64,000 nt of DNA from JAWVFM01 sp963843315 (GCA_963843315.1 CAWJJU010000003.1:186001-250000), one strand, 5' to 3'. Positions 43,247-51,212 are shown, counted from the stretch's first letter. The notes: generated by a model from the letters alone, not told the origin. Translations and numbers: made by a program.

Positions 43247-44053
43247 ATGAGCCAAGCGCTGCGGACGCATCTCGAGGAGGCGAAGGCCACGCGGGCCGGA
43301 GCCGCCGTGGAGCTCGCCGGGGTGCGCCTGGCCTATGGAGACCTGCCCGTCCTGGCGGGCGTGGACCTGCGCGCGCAGGCCGGCGAGGTGATCGGCCTGG
43401 TGGGAGCCTCCGGCTGTGGCAAGACCACGCTGCTGGAGCTGGTGGCCGGGCTGGCGGAGCCCGACGACGGCAGCGTGCGCGTCAACGCCGGCGCGGATGC
43501 CTCGGCGCGACTCGCCCAGTGCGCGTACATGCCGCAGAAGGACCTGCTGCTGCCATGGCTGAGCGCCGCCGACAACGCCGCGCTGGCGCTGCGCAACCGC
43601 GGCGTGGGCCGCGGTGAGGCGCGGGCCGGCGCAGCCGAGCTCATGCGCGACTTCGGGCTGGAGGGCTTCGCGGGCGCGAGGCCCACCGAGCTCTCTGGCG
43701 GGATGCGCCAGCGTGTGGCGTTCGCGAGGACGGTCCTCGCCGGCAAGCCCGTGCTCCTGCTCGACGAGCCGTTCGGCGGGCTCGACGCGATCACGCGGGC
43801 GGGGATGCAGGAGTGGCTCGCCGGCGCGCTCGGGGCGCGGGAGACCACGGCTCTTCTCGTCACCCACGACGTCGAGGAGGCCCTGTATTTGTGCGACCGC
43901 GTCGCCATCCTCTCGCGCCGCCCGGCGCGGGTGGCGGCGGAGCTCGCCGCGCCCGACCCGCGCGCGCAGGACCGGACGGCGGCGGTCACCTCACCGGGCT
44001 TCGTCGCCGCGCGCGAGCGGGCGATGCACGCGCTGGGAGCGGAGGGGCCGTGA
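43247..44053 (+). CDS. thiZ: ABC importer ATPase for a thiamine precursor (ThiZ-like)
   Basis: 268 residues. Walker A GASGCGKT in VIGLVGASGCGKTTLLELVAGL, signature ELSGGMRQRVAFART, Walker B PVLLLDEPFGGLDAITRAGMQ, H-loop VTHDVEEALYLCDRV. The ATPase belongs to the nitrate/sulfonate/taurine-type group that also serves ThiXYZ. The riboswitch and the downstream THI5-like binding protein identify the substrate class as a thiamine or pyrimidine precursor. It overlaps the permease start (GTGA). Confidence 0.88.
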   Translation: MSQALRTHLEEAKATRAGAAVELAGVRLAYGDLPVLAGVDLRAQAGEVIGLVGASGCGKTTLLELVAGLAEPDDGSVRVNAGADASARLAQCAYMPQKDLLLPWLSAADNAALALRNRGVGRGEARAGAAELMRDFGLEGFAGARPTELSGGMRQRVAFARTVLAGKPVLLLDEPFGGLDAITRAGMQEWLAGALGARETTALLVTHDVEEALYLCDRVAILSRRPARVAAELAAPDPRAQDRTAAVTSPGFVAARERAMHALGAEGP

Positions 44054-44808
44054 GGAGGGCAGTCGCGCCCGCCATCCTCGTCGCGGTGGTGCTCGGGCTG
44101 TGGCAGCTCGCCGCCGAGTGGCACGTCGTGGCAGATGCGCTGTCGATCAAGCCGTACCTGGTGCCCTCGCCGTCCGAGATCGCCTCGTCGCTGTGGAGCG
44201 ACCGCTCGCTGCTGGCCGACAACGGCTGGGTCACGCTCAGGGAGGTCGTCCTCGGCTTCCTGCTGTCGGTCGCCGTCGGCTTCGCGTTCGCGCTGGCCCT
44301 GCATCTGTCCGACACGCTGCGCCGGGCGTTCTACCCGCTGCTGATCGGCTCGCAGGCGATCCCGATCATCGCCGTCGCGCCGATCCTCGTGGTCTGGTTC
44401 GGCTTCGGCATCGGACCCAAGCTCGTGATCATCGCGCTGGTGTGCTTCTTCCCGGTCACCGTGAACACCCTCGACGGGCTGCGGGGGGTCGATCCGGAGC
44501 TGCCCAAGCTCATGCGCACCCTCGACGCGGGCCGCGGGCAGACGCTGGCGCGAGTGGAGATACCCAGCGCGCTGCCCCAGTTCTTCACGGGCGCGAAGAT
44601 CGCCGTGGCCGTCGCGGTGATCGCCGCCGTGTTCGCCGAATGGGCCGGATCGGATTCGGGGCTCGGATACCTGCTGATCCAGTCCGAGGCTCAACTCGAG
44701 ACGGCGCGCATGTTCGCGGCGATCGTGGTGCTCGCGGCGTTCGCGATCCTGCTCTTTTCCGCCCTTGGCCTGCTCGAGCGCCGGGTTGCGTGGTGGGGCA
44801 GGCGATGA
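44050..44808 (+). CDS. thiX: ABC importer permease for a thiamine precursor (ThiX-like)
   Basis: 252 residues from GTG 44050. Six hydrophobic helices with the EAA loop LPKLMRTLDAGRGQTLARVEIPSALPQFFTGAKIAVAVAV. N-terminus LGLWQLAAEWHVV...YLVPSPSEIASSLW is typical for SsuC/ThiX permeases. Coupled at both ends (GTGA with the ATPase, ATGA with the binding protein). It forms the membrane pore. Confidence 0.88.
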   Translation: MRRAVAPAILVAVVLGLWQLAAEWHVVADALSIKPYLVPSPSEIASSLWSDRSLLADNGWVTLREVVLGFLLSVAVGFAFALALHLSDTLRRAFYPLLIGSQAIPIIAVAPILVVWFGFGIGPKLVIIALVCFFPVTVNTLDGLRGVDPELPKLMRTLDAGRGQTLARVEIPSALPQFFTGAKIAVAVAVIAAVFAEWAGSDSGLGYLLIQSEAQLETARMFAAIVVLAAFAILLFSALGLLERRVAWWGRR

Positions 44809-45806
44809 GGCGCGTGGCGATCGCACTGCTCGTCGCAGCCGCCCTCGTCGGGGTCGGTTGCGGCGAGAAGCAGGAGAACGCAAGGACGGGCAGCGACGAG
44901 CTCTCGCTCGCCCTCGACTTCTACGTCAACGCCGACCACGCGGGCATCTACGAGGCGCTCGACCAGGGGTATTTCGCCGACGCCGGGCTCGACGTGCACC
45001 CCGAGGTGCCCTCCGATCCGTCGGCCCCCATCCGCGAGGTGGCAGCGGGCCGCGCCGACCTGGCCATCTCGTACGAGCCCGAGGTGCTGCTCGCGCACGA
45101 CCAGGGCCTGCCGGTGAAGGCGGTGGCAGCGATCGTGCCCCAGCCGCTCACCTCTCTCATCTCGACCCATAAGGCCGGAATCCGCAAGGTCGACGACCTC
45201 GTCGGCAAGACGATCGCCACCGCCGGGATCCCCTACCAGCAGGACTACCTCGACACGATCCTCTCGCGGGTGGGCCTGTCGTCGTCGGACGTGCACGCGG
45301 TCAACGTTCAGCAGGGGCTGCTGCCGGCCGTCATCTCGGGGCGGGCCGACGCGATGCTCGGCGGCTTCCTCAATGTCGAGGGCGTGGACCTCAGCCTCCG
45401 CGGCCTCGATCCGCGCGTGGTGCCCGTCGACCGGCTGGGCATCCCCACCTACGACGAGCTCGTGCTCGTCGCCTCGAACGACGAGATCGCCAACGATCCT
45501 CGGCCCATCCAGCTGTTCATCGCCGCACTGGAGCGCGGAACCCTCGCCGCCGCGGCCGATCCCTCGCAGGCGACCCAGGCGATTCTCGACGCCGGCCAGG
45601 GCCTGAACCCGCGCTTCACCCGCGCCGAGGTGGCCCGGACCCTCCCGCTCCTCGCCCAGCGCGAAACGGGCAGGCCCTTCGGCTACATGGACCCCAGGCG
45701 CTGGCTCGCGTTCGCTCGCTTCTTCGCGAACAACCGCGTGATCGGCACGGTCCCGTCGCCGGGTGACGTCCTCACGGACGGCCTGCTGCCGAACCGCGCC
45801 CCCTAG
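44805..45806 (+). CDS. thiY: Substrate-binding lipoprotein, NMT1/THI5-like (ThiY-like)
   Basis: 333 residues from ATG 44805. Lipoprotein signal with lipid-attachment Cys19 (LVGVGCG). The mature domain is the NMT1/THI5 fold: LSLALDFYVNADHAGIYEALDQGYFADAGLDVHPEVPSDPSAPIREVAAGRADLAISYEPEVLLA, where DFxxNxxHAGIY is the marker of thiamine-precursor binding proteins. It probably captures hydroxymethylpyrimidine or its formylamino precursor. It shares the CTAG of its stop codon with the convergent peptidase gene. Confidence 0.9.
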   Translation: MRRVAIALLVAAALVGVGCGEKQENARTGSDELSLALDFYVNADHAGIYEALDQGYFADAGLDVHPEVPSDPSAPIREVAAGRADLAISYEPEVLLAHDQGLPVKAVAAIVPQPLTSLISTHKAGIRKVDDLVGKTIATAGIPYQQDYLDTILSRVGLSSSDVHAVNVQQGLLPAVISGRADAMLGGFLNVEGVDLSLRGLDPRVVPVDRLGIPTYDELVLVASNDEIANDPRPIQLFIAALERGTLAAAADPSQATQAILDAGQGLNPRFTRAEVARTLPLLAQRETGRPFGYMDPRRWLAFARFFANNRVIGTVPSPGDVLTDGLLPNRAP

Positions 45807-46546
45807 CCCGCGCCCTTCACGGCGACGTGCGCGGTCGCCTCGGCGGCGTGGCGGATCTCGCCGGAGCTCAGCGACCCCGAACCGAACTCCACGACGAACG
45901 CCTTGCTGCCCCCGAAGTGGTGCTCCTCCCAGCTGACGGCGGTGCCGGGCAGGCCCTCGCCGCGGCACTCGGTGTTCATGCGGGCGATCCGCGCGAAGCG
46001 CGACTCGACGCGATGCCCGCCGCCGCAGGCGAGCACCGCGTCCCAGGGCTGGTGAAACCAGATGCTGAGGTCCGGGTGGATCCGCCGCGCGAGCCGCACC
46101 ACCGCGCGCGATTCCGGCTCCGACAGCGGATGCGGGCCGGCGTAGTAGCCGCTGCCGGGCGGCTCCGAGCCGCTCCAGCGGAAGGGGAAGTTGCGGTTGA
46201 GGTCGACCCCGTGGGCGTTCTTGCGAGTCCCGGCCCGGTTGCCGTCGGGGTTCACGGTGACGACCGTCCAGACGGTGACGTCGCGGAAGCCGCGTTCGCC
46301 GCGGCGCACAGCCCGGACCACGTCGCGCCCCGCGGGCTCGTCGCCGTGGATCTGCCCGACGACCAGCACGGTTCGCCGCGCGTGCGGCCTGCCCATGCGC
46401 ACCGCCTTCAGCGGCCGCCCGCCGACGCTGTGGCCGAAGGTGATCGTCTTGCGGGGGAAGTGCGAGCGGCCGCCCGCGCCCGCTGCCGTCACGAGCAGCG
46501 CCGCGCACGCGACCCCCGCGAGCAGCGGGCCGCCGGCGCGCCTCAC
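45803..46546 (-). CDS. Secreted M14-family carboxypeptidase-like protein
   Basis: 247 residues from GTG 46546. Signal peptide residues 1-24 (PLLAGVACAALLVTAAGAGG). The M14 zinc ligands are visible: HGDEPAG (HxxE), then the histidine in SIWFHQPWD, and the substrate-binding NPDGNRAGTRKNAHGVDLNRNFPF. The general base candidate is Glu in KAFVVEFGSG. Short M14 proteins like this often act on cell-wall peptides (gamma-D-glutamyl-type). It overlaps the glycosylase stop by 4 nt. Confidence 0.85.
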   Translation of the reverse strand: MRRAGGPLLAGVACAALLVTAAGAGGRSHFPRKTITFGHSVGGRPLKAVRMGRPHARRTVLVVGQIHGDEPAGRDVVRAVRRGERGFRDVTVWTVVTVNPDGNRAGTRKNAHGVDLNRNFPFRWSGSEPPGSGYYAGPHPLSEPESRAVVRLARRIHPDLSIWFHQPWDAVLACGGGHRVESRFARIARMNTECRGEGLPGTAVSWEEHHFGGSKAFVVEFGSGSLSSGEIRHAAEATAHVAVKGAG

Positions 46547-47481
46547 GCCGCCAGGCGCATCGGCGGCCCCGCGGGCACGGCAAGGTGGTAGTGGCTGAGC
46601 GCCATCTCGCCCGCCAGCGCCCGGTAGGGCTCATACGGCGCAAAGAACTCATGCACCTCCTGAACCGTTGCTCGCCGCCCAAGCCGCGCCAGGCGGCCCA
46701 CGAGCTTCACGTAGGCGAGGTCGCCGGCGGGCAGCGAGTCCGGATCGCCGCGGCCGTTCTGGCCCAGGCACTCCAGGGTCCAGGGGCCGATCTCCGGGAT
46801 CGCGCGAAGGCGGACGTCGCCGTCGGGATCGCCGGGGTCGACCCGGCCCGACGCGATCTCGCGAGCGACGCGGATCATCGCGAGCGAGCGCCCCGGCGAG
46901 AGGTCGCACGCGGCGAGCTCGGCCGGGGAGCGATCGGCGATCACCTGCGGCTCGGGCACGTCGCGAAAGGGGCCGGGAAGCGCGCCGAAGCCCGGGACCC
47001 GCTCGCCCGCGAACGACTCGGGATCCAGGCGCGGCCCCCACCGGCGCACGATCCGGCGCTGGATCTCACCCGCGTGCGACGACTCGATCAGCTGCGCCGT
47101 GATGGCCCAGGCAACCGCCTCCCAGGCGAGCGGCCGGCGGCGGGGCCTTCGCCACGGACGGCGGCGGATGGCGGGGCCGATCAGGGGGTCGTTGCGAAAG
47201 CGCCGGTGGAAGGGCGAAAGATCGTCGTCGAGGCCGAAGGCGAAGCGCATGCGCTCGATCGCCCAGCCGAGCCCCTGCGCGGGCACGGCGCCGGCGGCAC
47301 GCACGCACACCTCGCCGCTTCGCCGCTGCCACAGCGCCACGACCACGGGGCGCCCGTCGAAATGCAGCGCCCGGGCGACCAGCCCGCCGCGAATCCGCAT
47401 CACGCCGTCGCCTCCGCCCCGCGCCGGCAGCCTCACCGGCGAGGGCGGGCGCACCTCGCAGTCGAGCGTCCTCGCTCTCAC
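46543..47481 (-). CDS. DNA-3-methyladenine glycosylase, AlkA-like
   Basis: 312 residues from GTG 47481, 7 nt after TACCGT (complement of 47489-47494). The N-terminal domain is AlkA-like (RTLDCEVRPPSPVRLPARGGGDGVMRIRGG...ALHFDGRPVVVAL). The HhH-GPD core is seen in AVAWAITAQLIESSHAGEIQRRIV, LRAIPEIGPWTLECLGQNGRGDPDSLPAGDLAYVKLVG, with the catalytic aspartate in PAGD. It removes alkylated bases in base-excision repair. Coupled to the peptidase gene by GTGA. Confidence 0.88.
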   Translation of the reverse strand: MRARTLDCEVRPPSPVRLPARGGGDGVMRIRGGLVARALHFDGRPVVVALWQRRSGEVCVRAAGAVPAQGLGWAIERMRFAFGLDDDLSPFHRRFRNDPLIGPAIRRRPWRRPRRRPLAWEAVAWAITAQLIESSHAGEIQRRIVRRWGPRLDPESFAGERVPGFGALPGPFRDVPEPQVIADRSPAELAACDLSPGRSLAMIRVAREIASGRVDPGDPDGDVRLRAIPEIGPWTLECLGQNGRGDPDSLPAGDLAYVKLVGRLARLGRRATVQEVHEFFAPYEPYRALAGEMALSHYHLAVPAGPPMRLAA

Positions 47482-47516
47482 CCCGCCCACGGTAGAAGCC
47501 ACCGGGGACGCCAGGC

Positions 47517-47831
47517 TCAGCGGTCCAGCAGGTGGACGTCGATGAGGAAGGAGCGGCTCGCGACCACTCCGGGCATCGCGTCCTTTGCGCGCCGGCGGAC
47601 TGACTTGCGCTTCGGCTGGGCGACCGACTTGGCGGCGCGCATGGCGACCACCGTCGCCGCACCGGCGACGAGCCCTCCCGCCGCGGCGATCGCGACGGTG
47701 CCGACCTCTCGCGAGGGGCCAACATCGCGCCTGGAGACCTTCGCCGGAAGCGGGCGCGCCTCGGCCGCCTCACCGACCGCCTCGGCCCCGGCTTCCTCGA
47801 TCGCCTCGCCTTCGAGTACCTCCGCTCTCAC
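47517..47831 (-). CDS. Small hypothetical membrane protein
   Basis: 104 residues from GTG 47831, 8 nt after TAGACT (complement of 47840-47845). The acidic N-terminus (EVLEGEAIEEAGAEAVGEAAE) is followed by one membrane helix (VGTVAIAAAGGLVAGAATVVAMRAA) and a basic stretch (QPKRKSVRRRAKD). The end RSFLIDVHLLDR may be conserved. No family recognised. The promoter-like spacing supports a real gene. Confidence 0.6.
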   Translation of the reverse strand: MRAEVLEGEAIEEAGAEAVGEAAEARPLPAKVSRRDVGPSREVGTVAIAAAGGLVAGAATVVAMRAAKSVAQPKRKSVRRRAKDAMPGVVASRSFLIDVHLLDR

Positions 47832-47839
47832 CTCGATCC

Positions 47840-47845
47840 AGTCTA
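47840..47845 (-). promoter_or_regulatory. -10 element of the small membrane-protein gene
   Basis: TAGACT on the minus strand, 8 nt before GTG 47831. The spacing decides this start over the much longer open frame extending upstream. A CGCCCGG/CCGGGCG hairpin (47855-47873) just beyond it may end the upstream gene's transcript. Confidence 0.5.
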
Positions 47846-47899
47846 TAGGTGAGCCGCCCGGCCGACCCGGGCGATTACGCAACGAGCGGGGAGGCCGCT

Positions 47900-49072
47900 C
47901 TAGGAGGCGGCGGGCTCGGCGCCGGGGGCGCCCCCGGCGGGCGACAGCGGCGCCTCGTACAGGCGGTAGCGCTCGACGACCGAGCCGCCCATGCCCTCCA
48001 TGGCACGGTTCATCGGCTCGTTGCTCTCGAGTATCCAGCCCATCTCGCCGCCCTTCTGCGGCACCCGCTCCGCCGTCTCGCGGTGACGGACGAAGAGCGC
48101 CGCAGCGACGCCGAGATGCTGGTACTTCGTCTTCACGCCCAGCGCGAAGACGCGCACCCGGTCGACCTTGCGCCGCCCGGTCAGGAAGTGCCACCAGCCA
48201 AACGGGAACAGCCGGCCGTTCATCTTCTTCAGGACCTGGTTGATGTCGGGAAGCGTCAGGCCGGCGCCGACGACCTGGCCGTCGAGCTCGGCGATCATCG
48301 CCCAGTCCTCCGAGAGGATGGGTTTGAGGTTCTTGGCCTGGAAGGCGACCTCCTCCTCGGTGATCGGCACGAAGCCCCAGTTCGGCCCCCAGGCCTCGTT
48401 GTAGACCTCCATGAAGCGGGAGATCTCGTTGGTCAGGTCGGACTTGCGCATTCCTCGCACGACGACCCCCGCCTTCTCGGACTGCGCGGCGGCCGCTTCG
48501 ATCATCGGGTGGAACTCGTTGCCCTTCTGGAGCTCGCCCAGCCACAGCTCCCACATGAGCAGGTCCATCCGCTTGACGAGCCCGAGCTCCTCGAGGCGCT
48601 CCTTGTAATAGGGCGGGTGCCACGGGGCCAGCACGATCGGCTCGCGGTCGTAGCCCTCGACGAGCAGGCCGCACTCGTCGTTGGTGGTGAAGTCCATCGG
48701 GCCGATCACGCGGTCGCGCCCGCGCTCGGCCAGCCAGGCCTTGGCCGCGTCGACCAGCGCCCGGGCCACCTCCGGGTCGTCCTCCATCTCGATGAAGCCG
48801 AACATGCCGTCGTTGCCGCCCTGGTACTCGTCCCAGCGGTGGTCGATGTGGGCGGTGATGCGGCCGACGAGAACTCCGTCGCGCTCGGCGAGGAAGTACT
48901 CGGCCTCCGCGTGCTGGAAGAACGGGTTCTTCGAGCGGTCGAGAAAGGCCTTGCGATCGAAGATCAGCGGTGCCACCCACCGCGGGTGATCGCGGTGAAT
49001 ACGGAAGGGAAGCTTGATGAATGCGTTCAGGTCGCTCTTGGAGGCGACTGGGCGCACCGTCACGTCTGCCAC
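47900..49072 (-). CDS. GNAT-superfamily protein, candidate ceramide-synthase-like N-acyltransferase
   Basis: 390 residues from GTG 49072, 8 nt after TAGGTT (complement of 49081-49086). Two GNAT-like modules: FFQHAEAEYFLAERDGVLVGRITAHIDHRWDEYQGG at the N-terminus and DGQVVGAGLTLPDINQVLKKMNGRLFPFGWWHFLTG...ALGVKTKYQHLGVAAALFVRHRETAERVPQ at the C-terminus. This YghO-like form is the one reported for bacterial ceramide synthases, which lie beside a serine palmitoyltransferase-like gene; the divergent neighbour is of that family. N-acylation of a long-chain base is inference from this pairing. Confidence 0.8.
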   Translation of the reverse strand: MADVTVRPVASKSDLNAFIKLPFRIHRDHPRWVAPLIFDRKAFLDRSKNPFFQHAEAEYFLAERDGVLVGRITAHIDHRWDEYQGGNDGMFGFIEMEDDPEVARALVDAAKAWLAERGRDRVIGPMDFTTNDECGLLVEGYDREPIVLAPWHPPYYKERLEELGLVKRMDLLMWELWLGELQKGNEFHPMIEAAAAQSEKAGVVVRGMRKSDLTNEISRFMEVYNEAWGPNWGFVPITEEEVAFQAKNLKPILSEDWAMIAELDGQVVGAGLTLPDINQVLKKMNGRLFPFGWWHFLTGRRKVDRVRVFALGVKTKYQHLGVAAALFVRHRETAERVPQKGGEMGWILESNEPMNRAMEGMGGSVVERYRLYEAPLSPAGGAPGAEPAAS

Positions 49073-49088
49073 GAGCCGGGAACCTACA

Positions 49089-49150
49089 GAATCTCATGCG
49101 GCGGCCTTTGGCCGCCTTACCTGCTGCTTTCGGAGCTAAAGCTCCTCATG
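49089..49150. repeat. Two-hairpin repeat element, copy 2 (divergent promoter region)
   Basis: Hairpin GGCGGCC-ttt-GGCCGCC (49100-49116), 15-nt linker ending ACCTGCTGCTTTC (49117-49131), hairpin GGAGC-TAAA-GCTCC (49132-49145), then CTCATG. Compared with copy 1 at 5723-5782, the third base pair of the second stem is changed on both sides (T-A to A-T), and the first stem gains one pair. It overlaps the expected -35 regions of both divergent genes. Confidence 0.75.
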
Positions 49151-49151
49151 T

Positions 49152-49157
49152 CAGACT
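49152..49157 (+). promoter_or_regulatory. -10 element of the alpha-oxoamine synthase gene
   Basis: CAGACT, 6 nt before ATG 49164, with no Shine-Dalgarno site. A matching -35 would fall inside the repeated hairpin element. Confidence 0.4.
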
Positions 49158-49163
49158 CTGGGT

Positions 49164-50423
49164 ATGACGCAGACCGCCCGCGCGCCAGTCGACGTCTTTG
49201 AGAAGGCGCGGTCGCACGACCGGGTCGAGCAGCTCGCGATGGCCAAGGAGGGCGACCTCCTCCCCTACTTCCGCGTCATGTCCTCGTCGGCCGGGCCCGT
49301 GGTCGAGATGGAGGGCCGGGAGACGATCATGCTCGGCTCCAACAACTACCTCGGGCTCACCGGCGACGACCGCGTCAAGCAGGCGGCGCGCGACGCCCTC
49401 GAGACCTACGGCACCGGCCTCACGGGCTCGCGGCTTCTGAACGGCACCATCCCGCTGCATATCGAGCTGGAGCGCGAGCTCGCCGATTGGATGCACGCCG
49501 AGGACGCGATCGTCTTCAGCACGGGCTACGGGGCGAACCTGGGGTGCATCGGGACGATTCTCGCTCCGGGCGACACCGTCATCTGCGACTCCGCCGATCA
49601 CGCCTCGATCCTCGACGGCTGCCGCCTATCGGGCGCCAGGCTGCGCCCGTTCCGGCACAACCAGATGGACAAGCTGGAGAAGATGCTCGACCGCGCCGCG
49701 GGCGACGGGGGCGGCGTGATGGTGGTGGTCGACGGGGTGTTCTCGATGGAGGGCGACGTCTGCAACCTGCCGCCGATCGTGGAGCTCTGCCAGGCCTACG
49801 GAGCCCGCCTGATGGTCGACGAGGCCCACGGGGTCGGCGTGCTCGGTGAGCGCGGCGCCGGCGCGACCGAGCTCTTCGGCCTGGAGGAGCGGGTCGACCT
49901 GCGGATGGGGACCTTCTCCAAGAGCCTCGCCTCGTGCGGCGGCTTCATCGCGGGCCCGGCGGAGGTGATCGAGTTCCTGCGGATCGCCTGCCGCGCCTTC
50001 ATCTTCACCGCCTCGGCGGTTCCCGCCGCCGTGGGCGCTGCGCTCGGCGCCCTGCGCATCATCCGCAGCGAGGGTCCGGAGCTGATGGCGAAGCTCCTCG
50101 GCAACGCCGCCTACCTGCGCGAGGGCCTGCGCGACCTGGGGCTTCGGGTCGTGGAGCCGGGAACGCTCCCGGACGGAACCGAGGCGACCACGCCCGTCGT
50201 CCCGGTGATCGTCGGCGAGGATTGGCAGGCTGTTCTCTTCTGGAAGGCGCTCTACGACGCCGGCGTCTACACCAACGTCGCTCTGCACCCGGCGGTCCCG
50301 CCGGGCGGGGCGCTGCTGCGAACCAGCCTGATGGCGACCCACGAGCACGATCACCTCGATCGCGCGCTCGAGGTCGTCGGCAGGGTCGTCAAGGACTTCC
50401 CGGATCTACCCCGCTCGGAGTAG
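49164..50423 (+). CDS. Alpha-oxoamine synthase (serine palmitoyltransferase / 8-amino-7-oxononanoate synthase / KBL family)
   Basis: 419 residues. PLP fold type I: LGSNNYLGLTGDDRVKQAARDALETYGTGLTGSRLLNGTIPLHIELERELADWM, DSADHASILDGCRLSGA, VVVDGVFSMEGDVCNLPPIVELCQAYGARLMVDEAHGVGVLGERGAG, and the cofactor lysine in GTFSKSLASCGGFIAG. These match bacterial serine palmitoyltransferases and KBL equally well. The adjacent GNAT gene favours a long-chain-base pathway. No bio genes are near, which argues against biotin synthesis. Confidence 0.88.
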   Translation: MTQTARAPVDVFEKARSHDRVEQLAMAKEGDLLPYFRVMSSSAGPVVEMEGRETIMLGSNNYLGLTGDDRVKQAARDALETYGTGLTGSRLLNGTIPLHIELERELADWMHAEDAIVFSTGYGANLGCIGTILAPGDTVICDSADHASILDGCRLSGARLRPFRHNQMDKLEKMLDRAAGDGGGVMVVVDGVFSMEGDVCNLPPIVELCQAYGARLMVDEAHGVGVLGERGAGATELFGLEERVDLRMGTFSKSLASCGGFIAGPAEVIEFLRIACRAFIFTASAVPAAVGAALGALRIIRSEGPELMAKLLGNAAYLREGLRDLGLRVVEPGTLPDGTEATTPVVPVIVGEDWQAVLFWKALYDAGVYTNVALHPAVPPGGALLRTSLMATHEHDHLDRALEVVGRVVKDFPDLPRSE

Positions 50424-50512
50424 TTTCGGCTTGTCCGATTTGCACTAGCTCGGCTCGGCGACAAAAAAGCTGCTCCTAGCGACCGTCCGGGGGAGAACTT
50501 CCGTCCGATTCG

Positions 50513-50542
50513 TTGCACCCCCTGCGTGGTTTCGCCTAGGGT
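50513..50542 (+). promoter_or_regulatory. Candidate promoter of the integration host factor gene
   Basis: TTGCAC (50513-50518), 18-bp spacer, TAGGGT (50537-50542). A start near 50549 would give a 135-nt leader that holds a good Shine-Dalgarno (AAAGGAGG, 7 nt before ATG) and the GGGCCG/CGGCC hairpin near 50607-50630. The remainder of the 261-nt gap after the alpha-oxoamine synthase shows nothing else I recognise. Confidence 0.5.
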
Positions 50543-50684
50543 GGCGAACGCCTCAGGCACCCTGGTGGCAGGGAGTACAGGGCTCGGAGATACAGCCGGG
50601 CCGGTCTCTCGAAAAACGGCCTACCAGCCGTGGGGAGCCGAGGAGAGAATCGCTAAACCGTCCTGAACTTCGCTCAAAGGAGGA

Positions 50685-51032
50685 GTGAGAATGGAAGCTG
50701 CCGCAGCCGCGGTACACTCGCCATCGGCCCAGTGCATGCAGGCACTGGCTCGCGCCAACGAGGTGCGATACGCACGCGCCGAGCTCAAGCGCGCGATCGG
50801 CGCCGGCCGCGAGGATGTGGCCACGGTACTCGAGAGGTGTCCGTGGCAGGTTGAGAGCATGACCGTGGGTGAGCTGCTTCGCAGCCAGCGCCGTTGGGGG
50901 CGAACCCGCGCTCACAAGTTCCTCGTCCCCTACGCCGTCCCCGAGAACCGCACCATCGGCCGCCTCACCCAGCGCCAGCGCACGATTCTGGCCCAGGCCC
51001 TGGCCGCCAAGCGTCGTCCCCTCACCATCTAG
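50685..51032 (+). CDS. mihF: Actinobacterial-type integration host factor (mIHF-like)
   Basis: 115 residues from ATG 50685 (AAAGGAGG site). The sequence follows the mIHF pattern: NEVRYARAELKRAIGAGREDVATVLE..., VESMTVGELLRSQRRWGRTRAHKFL, and ENRTIGRLTQRQRTILAQAL; the S13-like helix-two-turn-helix is in the second half. Mycobacterial mIHF is an essential nucleoid-associated DNA-bending protein. The N-terminal 20 residues (MEAAAAAVHSPSAQ) are shorter than and unlike the mycobacterial one. The family is limited to actinobacteria and so helps place this organism. Confidence 0.85.
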   Translation: MRMEAAAAAVHSPSAQCMQALARANEVRYARAELKRAIGAGREDVATVLERCPWQVESMTVGELLRSQRRWGRTRAHKFLVPYAVPENRTIGRLTQRQRTILAQALAAKRRPLTI

Positions 51033-51101
51033 ATGATTGATTCCGAATTCGCGTGCGTGCGGGGGCGCACGGGACCGAGCCGGGCGTGGGAAGAGGGCGA
51101 A

Positions 51102-51123
51102 GCCTGTACCGGTGGGTACAGGC
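51102..51123 (+). terminator. 9-bp hairpin after the integration host factor gene
   Basis: GCCTGTACC-ggtg-GGTACAGGC, perfect, 70 nt beyond the stop. Without a U-tract. The surrounding 205-nt gap also has a repeated CCGTGCGT (51151-51178) but no gene I can support. Confidence 0.5.
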
Positions 51124-51212
51124 GAGTCCCGATGACCGCGATCCGGCGACGGTGTCCGTGCGTCATCCGTGCGTGCGGGCATTTGGGATCAGTCATCTAG
51201 GCCCTTCGGATT

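Noticed and set aside
51151..51178. Repeated CCGTGCGT units, considered as a CRISPR or tandem repeat
   Set aside because: Only two or three short units without spacers of equal length; no cas genes in the window.
50553..51182. 209-codon minus-strand frame across the integration host factor gene
   Set aside because: No ribosome site or recognisable domain, and it is antisense to a gene with a good match to a known family.
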